Source: Pseudomonas rhizophila (GTDB lineage Bacteria; Pseudomonadota; Gammaproteobacteria; Pseudomonadales; Pseudomonadaceae). From it: a DNA stretch of 64,000 nucleotides. Of this stretch, positions 36,566 through 44,677 are shown in pieces (the stretch's first letter is position 1; the number at the start of each line of letters is the position of its first letter). Location: the NCBI RefSeq assembly GCF_003033885.1, contig NZ_CP024081.1:3348046-3412045 (forward strand), written 5' to 3'. The position numbers and the translations under genes are program-made. The notes under the pieces are model-generated. The model searched no databases, was not told where the DNA came from, and saw only the letters and a list, made by a program, of their open reading frames with translations.

Positions 36566-36663
36566 CCAATCGCGAGCAGGCTCGCTCCCACCGTGATCGT
36601 GTACAACCGCAGATTCATGGTTGAACAACGATCACATATGGGAGCGAGCCTGCTCGCGATTGG
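36566..36663. repeat. REP inverted-repeat pair (GAGCGAGCCTGCTCGC type)
   Basis: Arms 36566-36590 and 36639-36663 are exact 25-bp reverse complements. Located between the convergent cysG and the glutathionyl-hydroquinone reductase gene, where it may act as a transcript end. Confidence 0.9.
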
Positions 36664-36689
36664 CCTTCAGAATCAACAAAGATCCTGGA

Positions 36690-37694
36690 TCAGTTCTCAA
36701 CCCCCCGCCAAATCCCTTTCCCACTCAACCGCTCCCGATCATGGGCAACCCTGAAGTCCTGCTCCGGCCCCTTGGGCACGATTCCGTTGGGGTTGATGGT
36801 CTTGTGGCTGCCGTAGTAATGGCGCTGGATATGGGTGAAGTCCACAGTCTCGGCAATCCCCGGCCACTGGTACAACTCCCGCAACCAGTTCGACAGGTTC
36901 GGATAATCCGCAATGCGCCGCAGGTTGCATTTGAAATGGCCGAAATACACCGCGTCAAAGCGGATGATGGTGGTGAACAGGCGGATATCGGCTTCGGTCA
37001 GGTATTCACCGGCCAGGTAGCGTCGGGTTTGCAGCAATGCTTCCAAGCGGTCCAGCTCAGTGAACAAACCATCGAACGCTTCTTCGTAGGCCGCCTGAGT
37101 GGTGGCGAACCCGGCGCGGTACACGCCATTGTTCACTGCCGGATAAATGCGTTCGTTCAATGCATCGATATCGTTGCGCAGGTGCTCGGGGTAGAGGTCC
37201 AGGTCGTTTCCGGTCAAGCCGTCGAAGGCGCTGTTGAACATGCGGATGATTTCCGCTGATTCGTTGTTGACGATGCGTTGTTGCCGTTTGTCCCACAGCG
37301 CTGGCACGGTGACGCGACCGGTGTAGTGCGGCGTATCGGCGGTGTAGCGCTGGTGCAGGAAATCCAGGTGATCGAGTTTGTCGCCAGTGGAGCCATGGCG
37401 CTTGTCGAAGGTCCAGCCGTTTTCCAGCATCAGGTAGCTGACCACCGAGACATCGATCAGGTCTTGCAGGCCTTTGAGCTTGCGATAGATCAGCGTCCGG
37501 TGGGCCCAGGGGCAGGCCAGGGATACATACAAATGGTAGCGCCCGGACTCGGCGGCAAATCCGCTGTCGCCCGTGGGGCCGGCGCTGCCGTCGGCGGTGA
37601 TCCAATGGCGGCGTTGCGCCTGTTCACGCTGGAAGGTGCCGTCTTTGCTTTCATACCACTGGTCCTGCCAGCGACCTTCGACTAACAAACCCAT
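36690..37694 (-). CDS. Glutathionyl-hydroquinone reductase (YqjG/Xi-class GST)
   Basis: 334-aa Xi-class glutathione transferase that removes glutathione from glutathionyl-hydroquinones. The N-terminal thioredoxin-like domain has the catalytic CPWAHR motif near residue 60, and the long helical C-terminal domain is normal for the class (NDIDALNERIYPAVNNGVYR). Redox protection is the likely role. The ATG at 37694 follows GAGGAGAT. Transcribed alone, convergent with cysG. Confidence 0.93.
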   Translation of the reverse strand: MGLLVEGRWQDQWYESKDGTFQREQAQRRHWITADGSAGPTGDSGFAAESGRYHLYVSLACPWAHRTLIYRKLKGLQDLIDVSVVSYLMLENGWTFDKRHGSTGDKLDHLDFLHQRYTADTPHYTGRVTVPALWDKRQQRIVNNESAEIIRMFNSAFDGLTGNDLDLYPEHLRNDIDALNERIYPAVNNGVYRAGFATTQAAYEEAFDGLFTELDRLEALLQTRRYLAGEYLTEADIRLFTTIIRFDAVYFGHFKCNLRRIADYPNLSNWLRELYQWPGIAETVDFTHIQRHYYGSHKTINPNGIVPKGPEQDFRVAHDRERLSGKGIWRGVEN

Positions 37695-37782
37695 CTCGAT
37701 CTCCTCTACCAATAAACGTTGGAGAGGAGTCTATTCCCATAGGTTCGAACAAAAAGCGCAAAGGTTGGGCGTTGATGATCGG

Positions 37783-38784
37783 TTAAATCGATCGATCCCG
37801 CGCGGCCCAGTATTGGCGGGCTTGCTCTAACGCGTCTTCCCGAGCCAGACCCAGGCCGCGCAAGGCCAGGGCCATGGTGGCGATCAGCGCCAGTTGCGGG
37901 TAGCTGTCTTCCACATCGCCTCGCCAGATGGCTTTGAGGTGCTCAGGGTCGAGGCTTTGCGGTTTGACGTGGCGCTGTTCGGCCAGTCGCGGCCATTCCT
38001 CATCCCAGCTCACACCGTCGCGGGTGCCATACAGGTGGCTGTCGGCGTCCGGGTTGATCTCGACCTCGCCACCGTCGCCCTTGATCACGATGGTGGTGTC
38101 TCCCAGCAAACCGCTGGCATCGCGGTGGACCGCCTGGTAGCCCGGATGGAAAATGCTTTGCAGCCCGCAACGGGCGCCCAGGGGGTTGAGGATCCGCGCC
38201 AGGGAATGGATCGGCGAACGCAAGCCCAGGGTGTTGCGCAGGTCGATCATCCGTTGCATCTGCGGTGCCCAGTCCACCAATGGCATGAAGGCCAGGCCAC
38301 CGTCGTCCAGCGCTGCGCCAACTTGCTGCCAGTCGCGGCACAGAGGGATGTTCAGGAAGCCAAGCAGTTGCTCGGTGTAGAGCCGGCCCGCCGTATGCGC
38401 GCCGCCGCCATGCATGAAAATCCGCACACCGTTCTGCCCGAGGCATTTGGCCGCCAGCAGGTACCACGGTAAATGACGCTTCTTGCCGGCGTAGGTCGGC
38501 CAGTCCAGATCCACCGCCAACGCCGGGGTCTGCAGGCGCTCACGCAAGGCTTGGGTGAAACCGGCCATTTCTTCGGAGCTTTCTTCCTTGTGCCGCAATA
38601 GCATCAGGAAGGCGCCGAGTTGGGTGTCCTCAACCTGCTCGTCCAGCACCATGCCCATGGCTTGCCGCGCTTCTTCGCGGGTCAGGTCACGGGCGCCGCG
38701 CTTGCCTTTGCCGAGGATGCGCACGAATTGGGCGAACGGATGTTCGGCCGGGGTTTCAAGGGTCAGCGATGGGAAGTCGGTCAT
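37783..38784 (-). CDS. YbiB/TrpD2-family protein (anthranilate phosphoribosyltransferase-like)
   Basis: 333-aa protein with the glycosyltransferase family 3 fold (helical N-domain about 10-80, then an alpha/beta domain). E. coli YbiB is a homodimer that binds nucleic acids and lacks TrpD activity. Segments such as MHGGGAHTAGRLYTEQLL and IKGDGGEVEINPD are present rather than the TrpD substrate loops. It overlaps tusE by 4 nt, so it is the last gene of a tusDCBE-ybiB operon. That context suggests an RNA-related role (inference). Confidence 0.88.
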   Translation of the reverse strand: MTDFPSLTLETPAEHPFAQFVRILGKGKRGARDLTREEARQAMGMVLDEQVEDTQLGAFLMLLRHKEESSEEMAGFTQALRERLQTPALAVDLDWPTYAGKKRHLPWYLLAAKCLGQNGVRIFMHGGGAHTAGRLYTEQLLGFLNIPLCRDWQQVGAALDDGGLAFMPLVDWAPQMQRMIDLRNTLGLRSPIHSLARILNPLGARCGLQSIFHPGYQAVHRDASGLLGDTTIVIKGDGGEVEINPDADSHLYGTRDGVSWDEEWPRLAEQRHVKPQSLDPEHLKAIWRGDVEDSYPQLALIATMALALRGLGLAREDALEQARQYWAARDRSI

Positions 38785-39116
38785 AAGCAGTTCGTCGGTT
38801 TGGGCAGGCCCGCCAGCTTGGCGGCGAGTTTGGCGGGGGTGCCTTTGAACAATCGGTTCAGGTGCAGGCTGTTGCCCTTGTCGGTGCCCAGTTTCAGCGC
38901 CGTGTACTTGATCAGCGGCCGGGTCGCGGGGGAGAGCTGGAATTCGTCGTAGAAGCCGCGCAGCAGTTCGAGGACTTCCCAGTGTTCGGGGCTCAACTGG
39001 ATGTCTTCGGCGGCCGCCAGGGCTGTGGCGACTTCGGCCGACCAGTCATTGAGATCGGCCAGGTAGCCGTCCTTGTCCAGCGCAATGGCGCGTTGGCCCA
39101 CGTTCAGCACGTTCAT
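38781..39116 (-). CDS. tusE: Sulfur relay protein TusE (DsrC family)
   Basis: 111-aa DsrC-family protein that receives persulfide from TusBCD and hands it to MnmA. The functional cysteine is the penultimate residue in the C-terminal tail (KPTNCL). The second DsrC cysteine, needed in dissimilatory sulfur metabolism, is absent, which fits TusE. It overlaps tusB and ybiB by 4 nt each. Confidence 0.95.
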   Translation of the reverse strand: MNVLNVGQRAIALDKDGYLADLNDWSAEVATALAAAEDIQLSPEHWEVLELLRGFYDEFQLSPATRPLIKYTALKLGTDKGNSLHLNRLFKGTPAKLAAKLAGLPKPTNCL

Positions 39117-39406
39117 AACCAGGTGTTGACCTTGTCATGGTGGAGCGACAGCGCGACGAACGCCGGGTAGTCGATGGCCTCGGCCCATTGCGGAATGTCC
39201 AGGGCCCGGGCTTGTGCGTCTTCGCCAAGCACGAAAAGCTTCAGGCCTCTGCGCTGCAGTTCTGCAAACGGCACCGTGGCGGCTCGCAAGGCGTATGTCG
39301 CGTCGCCGCACAGCAGCAGTGCGTCCTGCTCGCCCAGTACCCGCAGGCAACTGGCGAAGCGGCTATCGCCGAAGGGGGAATGAGACAACACATGCAAAGT
39401 CGACAT
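39113..39406 (-). CDS. tusB: Sulfur relay protein TusB (DsrH family)
   Basis: 97-aa small alpha/beta protein of the DsrEFH/TusBCD complex, which relays sulfur for 2-thiouridine synthesis in tRNA. It starts MSTLHVLSHSPFGDSRF and overlaps tusE by 4 nt and tusC by 1 nt. Length fits. Confidence 0.93.
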   Translation of the reverse strand: MSTLHVLSHSPFGDSRFASCLRVLGEQDALLLCGDATYALRAATVPFAELQRRGLKLFVLGEDAQARALDIPQWAEAIDYPAFVALSLHHDKVNTWL

Positions 39407-39768
39407 CAGAGGGTGATCACCTGGTCATAACGATCAATGAGCTCGGCGATCTGCGGCGCGCTGAGTATTTTCAGCTCGTCCAGCGCCAGGGCAGCGGTTG
39501 CGACGCCACGTTCGGCGGCACTGTCGGCGCAGACGTAGAGGTCCTCGACGCCAAACATGGGCAACGCCTGCAAGTTCGCGCTCAGGTCCTTTTGCTGGAG
39601 CGCCTTGGCGTTCTGGCCGTTGGCGAGCTGAAAGACGCCGTCGTCGAGGAACAGCAGGCCGATGGGCAGGTCGAACGCGCCGCCGGCCAGCACGATGTCC
39701 AGCGCTTCCCGGGCCCCGGGGCCCGACCAGGGAGCCTGGCGGCTGATGAGTAACAAGGATTTGGCCAT
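39406..39768 (-). CDS. tusC: Sulfur relay protein TusC (DsrF family)
   Basis: 120-aa DsrE/F-like protein, the middle subunit of the TusBCD hexamer. Conserved N-terminal SRQAPWSGPGAREALDIVLA and the C-terminal EIDRYDQVITL-like end are recognisable. It overlaps tusD by 1 nt (TAATG type), so it is tightly coupled. Confidence 0.93.
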   Translation of the reverse strand: MAKSLLLISRQAPWSGPGAREALDIVLAGGAFDLPIGLLFLDDGVFQLANGQNAKALQQKDLSANLQALPMFGVEDLYVCADSAAERGVATAALALDELKILSAPQIAELIDRYDQVITL

Positions 39769-40160
39769 TACGCGCCTCCAAAACAGATCAAGCGGTCGGC
39801 GTCCTGGATCGCATCATGCAACTGGCCCAGGCCGGACAAGGCCCAGGGCGCACTGACGCTGACCGCCGAACGCTGGTAGCGCTGGGCCTCTTCATCGTTC
39901 AGCACGCCACGGCGCAACGCCGCTGCGATGCAAACCACGCCGTCGAGCTGGTTGTCGCTGACAAAGGCGCGCCACTGTCGGGGCAGATCTTGTTCATCCT
40001 GGGGCGTTACGAGGCTGTCGGCAGCGTTATAGACGCCATCCTGATAGAAGAACAGCCGCACGATTTCATGCCCACCGGCCAGCGCGGCCTGGGCAAACAA
40101 CAGGGCGCGGCGCGAGGAGGGCGCATGGGCGGCGGAAAACAACGCGATGGCAAACTTCAT
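39768..40160 (-). CDS. tusD: Sulfurtransferase TusD (DsrE family)
   Basis: 130-aa first gene of the tusDCBE-ybiB operon. It accepts persulfide sulfur from TusA. The catalytic Cys lies in DGVVCIAAALRRGV (about residue 78 region). The ATG at 40160 (MKFAIALFSAAHAPSS) is the family start; an upstream in-frame extension is not conserved. A 12-bp palindrome ATAAAGCTTTAT (40192-40203) lies 31 nt upstream in the presumed promoter zone. Confidence 0.94.
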   Translation of the reverse strand: MKFAIALFSAAHAPSSRRALLFAQAALAGGHEIVRLFFYQDGVYNAADSLVTPQDEQDLPRQWRAFVSDNQLDGVVCIAAALRRGVLNDEEAQRYQRSAVSVSAPWALSGLGQLHDAIQDADRLICFGGA

Positions 40161-40251
40161 GACAGACCCGATCAGCAAAACTGTGGCCATGATAAAGCTT
40201 TATGGACGGGGGGGCGATTGCCAGGAAAGGGGCGACTGCCACAGGAAGTGC

Positions 40252-40587
40252 TCAGCCTTGGTTTTTGAGACCATTCAACTCGCAATACTCCGCCCACTCC
40301 ATCCCCGCCATCTGCGCCACCTCCTTGTGGACTTCCATGCGCTGGTTTTCATAGTCCTGGGGCGAGGTGGCGGTCAGTTGCAGGGTCAGTTCCCAAGCGA
40401 ACAGGCCCTGGTGCTCAGCCTCGGCTTCGAATGCTTCATGCAAGCGCTCGGCGCGATATTGCGCGGCGGTTTCGCCCTTGGCCTGGGCCAACAGCGGGTT
40501 GAGGTTGTCCAGCTCGACGCGCAGGTCGGGGCGTGCATCGAGAAATTTTTCCAGCGCTCGTTCGTGTTGCTGTTCGGTTGCCGCCAT
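40252..40587 (-). CDS. Conserved hypothetical protein (DUF6388-like)
   Basis: 111-aa acidic, predicted all-helical protein with no signal peptide, cysteine-poor. It resembles pseudomonad proteins grouped as DUF6388 (from memory). Its start is 2 nt after the stop of the upstream small HTH gene, so they form a two-gene operon. Function unknown; candidate partner or target of that HTH protein. Confidence 0.8.
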   Translation of the reverse strand: MAATEQQHERALEKFLDARPDLRVELDNLNPLLAQAKGETAAQYRAERLHEAFEAEAEHQGLFAWELTLQLTATSPQDYENQRMEVHKEVAQMAGMEWAEYCELNGLKNQG

Positions 40588-40589
40588 GG

Positions 40590-40850
40590 TCACTCCTTGG
40601 GTGCCGGGGGTTGTTTCTTGCTGGCCTTGGCCGCAGCGGCCAGGCATTCGAGGGCGAACTGTTCGGTGTAGGTCATCTGTATCGGCGTGGTTTCGCCCTT
40701 GACGGTGCGTTCGCCGTCGAGGATGTAGCGAATCCGCTTGTCGGTGACGCCGATTCGCTTGGCGATCCAGGCCGGGGTCTGGCCGATCTGGCTGATCAGT
40801 TTGTCAGCGTATTCGGTGCTGGGTTTGTAGAACTCGGCATTGGGTGTCAT
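40590..40850 (-). CDS. Small HTH-like protein
   Basis: 86-aa protein with a helix-turn-helix-like segment at about residues 23-48 (QTPAWIAKRIGVTDKRIRY), resembling Xre-type or bacteriophage-repressor-like HTH motifs, and a basic Lys/Pro-rich C-terminus. An upstream in-frame extension exists, but the ATG at 40850 with GGAA upstream is preferred. It is paired with the DUF6388-like gene. Likely nucleic-acid binding; target unknown. Confidence 0.75.
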   Translation of the reverse strand: MTPNAEFYKPSTEYADKLISQIGQTPAWIAKRIGVTDKRIRYILDGERTVKGETTPIQMTYTEQFALECLAAAAKASKKQPPAPKE

Positions 40851-40992
40851 GGGTTGTTCCGCGCGGGCAAGTGGCAATGGCGCGACAGGTTGCGCGAATC
40901 ATCGCCCGGTGTCGCGTATAAATTTCAGTAAAGCAGCATGAAGGCCCAGGCCGCAGTGCTACAGTCGGTTTTTTTCTCTATGAGTGAACGCA

Positions 40993-41343
40993 ATGCGAAT
41001 GCTGATGGTGGCCGTGGCCGCAACGTTGCTGGTTGGCTGCGCGGGTTCGGCGATGAACCAGGCCCGTACTCAAGCACCCTATAAGACATTGACTTCGGAC
41101 AAGCCGCAGCAGGTGGTGGCCGAGTGCGTGCAGTTTTCCTGGCAGGACGAAGCTGTGTTTGGCGTCGATGCCGGTGCCTATCTGCAACCCGGCAAGACGG
41201 GTGGCATGACCGTGTACACCCGCTCGGCCGAGTCGTTTGTGGATCTGCAAACCAGCGCTTCCGGCACGGCGCTGAACTACTACGCCCGGCATGACGACTT
41301 TGTTGCCAAGCGTCGGTTGGCGGCGTTGGCGACTTGTCTGTAG
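40993..41343 (+). CDS. Small putative lipoprotein
   Basis: 116-aa protein with a lipoprotein signal: hydrophobic stretch followed by the lipobox LLVGC (Cys at about 19). The mature part is about 98 aa, with two further Cys residues (ECVQFSW and the C-terminal ATCL) that could form a disulfide. No known domain recognised. An in-frame GTG three codons upstream is possible. The gene stands alone, followed by a REP element. Confidence 0.8.
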   Translation: MRMLMVAVAATLLVGCAGSAMNQARTQAPYKTLTSDKPQQVVAECVQFSWQDEAVFGVDAGAYLQPGKTGGMTVYTRSAESFVDLQTSASGTALNYYARHDDFVAKRRLAALATCL

Positions 41344-41356
41344 ACCACTTGCACTG

Positions 41357-41498
41357 CTATCGCGAGCAGGCTCGCTCCCACAGGTTTTTGTGTCGTTTGC
41401 AGATCCTGTGAACACTCGCAACCCATATGGGAGCGAGCCTGCTCGCGATGAGGCCGGCACAGCCCACATCACCGCAGTTGACCCACCGCTATCGCGAG
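41357..41498. repeat. REP inverted-repeat pair plus a third truncated unit
   Basis: Arms at 41357-41381 (CTATCGCGAGCAGGCTCGCT...) and 41427-41450 are reverse complements. A third fragment at 41488-41498 (GCTATCGCGAG) repeats the start of a unit and then stops. Confidence 0.85.
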
Positions 41499-41520
41499 TA
41501 AGTCCACAAGAGCCTGTATT

Positions 41521-41955
41521 TCACTCGGTCTGGCTCAGGCGCTTCTGGAAGAAGAAGCGCTGGTGGCCCGGCGGGTAATCGTCGATCTGGCCGATTTCCG
41601 TGAAGCCCAGTTGCCTGTAGAACGCGGGCGCCTGGAAGTCGAAGGTGTCCAGCCACATGCCCACGCAGTTTTTCTCTCGGGCAAAGTCTTCGGCCATCTG
41701 CATCAACGTCGAACCAGTGCCCTGGCCACGGGCCTGTTCCGGCACCACCAGCAACTCGATATAAAACCATTGAAAGAACACTCGACCGTAGAGCCCGCCC
41801 ACGGTTTCGCCGCTGTGTTCGTCGCGCACCAGCCAGGCGACCAACTCAGGCACCGTCCCGCCGGTCTTGGCCGTGTTGTAGGCGCGCAGCGGGACGAGGA
41901 TCGCCTCGCGGTCTTCTGCGGTGGGGGTGTCCGTACGTTCGATTCGTAGCGTCAT
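41521..41955 (-). CDS. GNAT-family N-acetyltransferase
   Basis: 144-aa GNAT enzyme. The acetyl-CoA site is visible as VPEQARGQGTGSTLMQMAE (about 80-98, Q/RxxGxG/A motif), followed by DFQAPAFYRQLGFTEIG. A central WFYIELLVV strand fits the fold. Homologues are called toxin- or antibiotic-resistance-like acetyltransferases without proof. The ATG at 41955 is 7 nt after AAGGA. Stand-alone gene. Confidence 0.88.
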   Translation of the reverse strand: MTLRIERTDTPTAEDREAILVPLRAYNTAKTGGTVPELVAWLVRDEHSGETVGGLYGRVFFQWFYIELLVVPEQARGQGTGSTLMQMAEDFAREKNCVGMWLDTFDFQAPAFYRQLGFTEIGQIDDYPPGHQRFFFQKRLSQTE

Positions 41956-42156
41956 CGGCAATGTCCTTGTGCGGTGGGGGATGAGCCGCACGAGCCTATC
42001 CCAAACCTGGCTTTTGCGTCACCCAAGCGACGGCGAACAGGCGTACTACGCAAACCGGGCCATACTGCCTAGTGTTTTGACGCGATCCGCGACAGGGAAT
42101 GATCGCCAGGTTGTTAATCTGTTGTCGGGATCCAACACGTTTTGAAGAGGAACGTC

Positions 42157-42690
42157 ATGAACACCGCATTGCTGATCATCGATGTCCAGAGCGCGCTGTG
42201 CAGCGGCCAAGAGGAGTGTTTCGACAGCCCACGCATGATCCGGACAATCAACGAGCTCAGCGCCAGGGCCAGGGCCGTCGGCTTGCCGGTGATCCTGATC
42301 CAGCACGAAGAGCTGGAGGGGGCGCTGACTTATGGTTCCAGCGCCTGGCAACTGGCCGACGGCCTGTTGACCGCACCGGATGACTTGCGAGTACGCAAGA
42401 CCACGCCGGACGCCTTCTACCAGACCGATCTGCTGTCGCTGCTGCAAGCGCGGATGATTGATCGCGTGGTGATCTGCGGGTTGCAAACCGACTATTGCGT
42501 CAACGCCACCGTACGTCAGGCCCATGCCCTGGGTTACGACGTGGTGCTGGCCGCGGACGCCCATTCCACCGTGGACAACGGCAGCATGGCGGCCGAGCAG
42601 ATCATTGCCAACCACAACAACCGGCTGGGACGCCTGAGCAGCGCGGTGTCGCGGATCGATGTGCTGCCGGCGGGGGAAATCCGTCTCTGA
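42157..42690 (+). CDS. Cysteine hydrolase, isochorismatase family
   Basis: 177-aa cysteine hydrolase. The catalytic triad is Asp9 (LIIDVQ), Lys81 (RVRKTTPDAF) and Cys114 (QTDYCVN), with a cis-peptide region before the cysteine. The family includes nicotinamidases, isochorismatases and various amidases; the substrate cannot be told here. GAGGAACGTC precedes the ATG. It is 37 nt upstream of the regulator gene on the same strand, so possibly co-transcribed. Confidence 0.9.
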   Translation: MNTALLIIDVQSALCSGQEECFDSPRMIRTINELSARARAVGLPVILIQHEELEGALTYGSSAWQLADGLLTAPDDLRVRKTTPDAFYQTDLLSLLQARMIDRVVICGLQTDYCVNATVRQAHALGYDVVLAADAHSTVDNGSMAAEQIIANHNNRLGRLSSAVSRIDVLPAGEIRL

Positions 42691-42727
42691 CCGCGACACC
42701 CAAACCTGTGGCGAGGGAAACCGGACG

Positions 42728-43954
42728 ATGGCATCGGATGCGTTGATCAGCGCCGCAGCACGAGCACTGGCGGCGGGGGATCCGGTGGCCGCGCTCAATC
42801 GCGTTTCCCTGCGTGACGATGCGCCGGCCTTGGCGCTTCGCGGCATTGCCATGGCGCAGTTGGGCGAGCTGGAGCGGGCCAGGGTGCTGATGCGGCGGGC
42901 GGCTCGGGCCTTCGGGCCCCGGGAGGCCGTGGCACAGGCGCGGTGCGTGGTGGCCGAAGGGGAGATCGCCCTGGCGTCCCGTGATCTGGCTTGGCCGGTG
43001 AAGCGCCTGGAGGCTGCGCGGGCGGTGCTTGAACGCCAGGGCGACCGGACGAACGTCGCCCACGCACGCTCAATCGAAATCCGCCGCTTACTGCTGCTAG
43101 GCCATCTCGACGAGGCCGAGGCGAGGCTGGTTGACCTTGACCCGGGCTGTCTTCCACCGCCGTCCAGAGCCGCTTGCGAACTGGTGGTGGCGGGCATCGC
43201 CATGCGGCGGTTACGAACGAAAACCGCACGGGCGGCACTTGAACGTGCCACCCAGGCTGCGCGACAAGCCGGCATTGGCGCGCTGACTGCCGAAGTCGAA
43301 AGCGCCTGGCGCGTCCTGCAGGCTCCGGCGGCGCGTCTGATTGCAGGGGGCGAGGAGCGCTTGCTGACCCTTGAGGAGGTTGAAGCACTCCTGTCCAGCG
43401 ACGCGTTGGTGGTGGACGCATGTCGCAATGGCGTGAACAGGGCGAGCCTGCGGATCTCTCTTGCCAGGCGCCCGGTGTTGTTCACCCTCGCCAGGCAATT
43501 GGCTCAAGCCTGGCCTGCCGATGTGTCCAGGGAAACCCTCGTTGCCCAGGCCTTTGGCTTGAAACTGACGGATGATTCCCATCGCGCCCGACTGCGTGTT
43601 GAAGTCGGGCGCTTGCGCGTGGCGCTGCGCCCGCTGGCCGAGGTGACGGCGACCCCGCGTGGGTTTGCCCTGGTGCCGCGCAGGGAGGGCGAAGTGGTGG
43701 TGCTGGCGCGTCCTGTAGAAGAGCCCCACGCCGCAGTGCTGGCGTTGCTGGCCGATGGCCAATCCTGGTCCAGTTCCGCCCTGGCGCTGGCCCTGGATGC
43801 CAGCCAGCGCACCGTGCAACGGGCCCTCGATACGCTGGCCGCGTCGGGCAAGGTGCAGTCGGTCGGGCGTGGGCGGGCCTGTCGCTGGCTGGCGCCACCG
43901 CTGCCCGGATTCACGACGGTATTGTTACTCACCGCGCTGCTGCCCGATGGTTAG
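42728..43954 (+). CDS. Transcriptional regulator with TPR-like N-terminus and two winged-helix domains
   Basis: 408-aa protein. Residues 1 to about 200 are helical repeats rich in Ala/Leu/Arg (TPR-like). Residues about 240-325 resemble an OmpR/SARP-type winged helix (RPVLFTLARQLAQAWPADVS, then SHRARLRVEVGRLRVALRPL). The C-terminal 335-405 region is a second wHTH (SSALALALDASQRTVQRALD with a basic wing GRGRACRW). No receiver domain or phosphorylation site. It lies 34 nt upstream of the small propeller gene, probably its operon partner. The coding region is very GC-rich with abundant Arg. Identity beyond regulator is unknown. Confidence 0.8.
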   Translation: MASDALISAAARALAAGDPVAALNRVSLRDDAPALALRGIAMAQLGELERARVLMRRAARAFGPREAVAQARCVVAEGEIALASRDLAWPVKRLEAARAVLERQGDRTNVAHARSIEIRRLLLLGHLDEAEARLVDLDPGCLPPPSRAACELVVAGIAMRRLRTKTARAALERATQAARQAGIGALTAEVESAWRVLQAPAARLIAGGEERLLTLEEVEALLSSDALVVDACRNGVNRASLRISLARRPVLFTLARQLAQAWPADVSRETLVAQAFGLKLTDDSHRARLRVEVGRLRVALRPLAEVTATPRGFALVPRREGEVVVLARPVEEPHAAVLALLADGQSWSSSALALALDASQRTVQRALDTLAASGKVQSVGRGRACRWLAPPLPGFTTVLLLTALLPDG

Positions 43955-43988
43955 GATGCAGTCACACCCCAACGAGGAGGCTTGCAAG

Positions 43989-44621
43989 ATGAAACGTTCA
44001 GATGCGCAGATCCTGCGTGAATACGGCCCTTTTCCCGGCGTCGATTGCGTGCATGGTGTCAGTCATGACGGCGAGCTCGTCTGGTTCGCTTCCGGCGACA
44101 AGCTGCATGCCCTCGATCCGGCCAGCGGCCAGACGTTGCGTTCGCTGGACGTTCCGGCAAACGCCGGAACGGCTTTTGACGGTGAACACCTGTTCCAGAT
44201 CGCCGGAGACACCATTCGCAAGATCGACCCGCGCAACGGCCAGGTACTGGCGACCATTGCGGCGCCCAATAGTGGTGATGATTCAGGACTGGCCTGGGCC
44301 GAAGGATCACTCTGGGTCGGCCAGTACAAGGCGCGCAAAATCCTCCAGATCGATCCCTCCACTGGCAAGATCCTGCGCACCCTCGAATCCAACCGCTTCG
44401 TCACGGGCGTGACCTGGGTCGACGGCGAACTCTGGCACGGCACCTGGGAAAACGATGAAAGCGATCTGCGGCGCATCGACCCGCAAACCGCAGAAGTGCT
44501 GGAAAGCGTGACCATGCCGCCGGGGATTGGCGTGTCGGGGCTTGAGTCAGACGGCGGCGAGCGGTTCTTTTGCGGCGGTGGCAATAGCGCGAAGGTGAGG
44601 GCGGTGCGTCGGCCGGCCTGA
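43989..44621 (+). CDS. Small beta-propeller protein (glutamine-cyclotransferase/SMP-30-like)
   Basis: 210-aa protein built of repeating blade motifs of the type WFASGDKLHALDPASGQ, LFQIAGDTIRKIDPRNGQ, LWVGQYKARKILQIDPSTGK and LWHGTWENDESDLRRIDPQT. It has no signal peptide, so it should be cytoplasmic, unusual for propeller proteins of this type. A strong GAGGAGG ribosome site precedes the ATG. It could bind a small ligand for the upstream regulator or act as an enzyme; neither is proven. It ends in a 12-bp stem-loop. Confidence 0.75.
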   Translation: MKRSDAQILREYGPFPGVDCVHGVSHDGELVWFASGDKLHALDPASGQTLRSLDVPANAGTAFDGEHLFQIAGDTIRKIDPRNGQVLATIAAPNSGDDSGLAWAEGSLWVGQYKARKILQIDPSTGKILRTLESNRFVTGVTWVDGELWHGTWENDESDLRRIDPQTAEVLESVTMPPGIGVSGLESDGGERFFCGGGNSAKVRAVRRPA

Positions 44622-44625
44622 AGCG

Positions 44626-44654
44626 TGTGTGGGAGCAGCTTTTGCTCCCACACA
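44626..44654. terminator. 12-bp perfect hairpin between convergent genes (REP-derived)
   Basis: TGTGTGGGAGCA, 5-nt loop, TGCTCCCACACA. No T-tract, but it sits between the convergent propeller and EamA genes. The sequence GTGGGAGCA is the outer edge of the REP elements in this genome, so it may be a REP remnant. Confidence 0.55.
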
Positions 44655-44677
44655 GCGACGATGGATGCTGATGTGTT

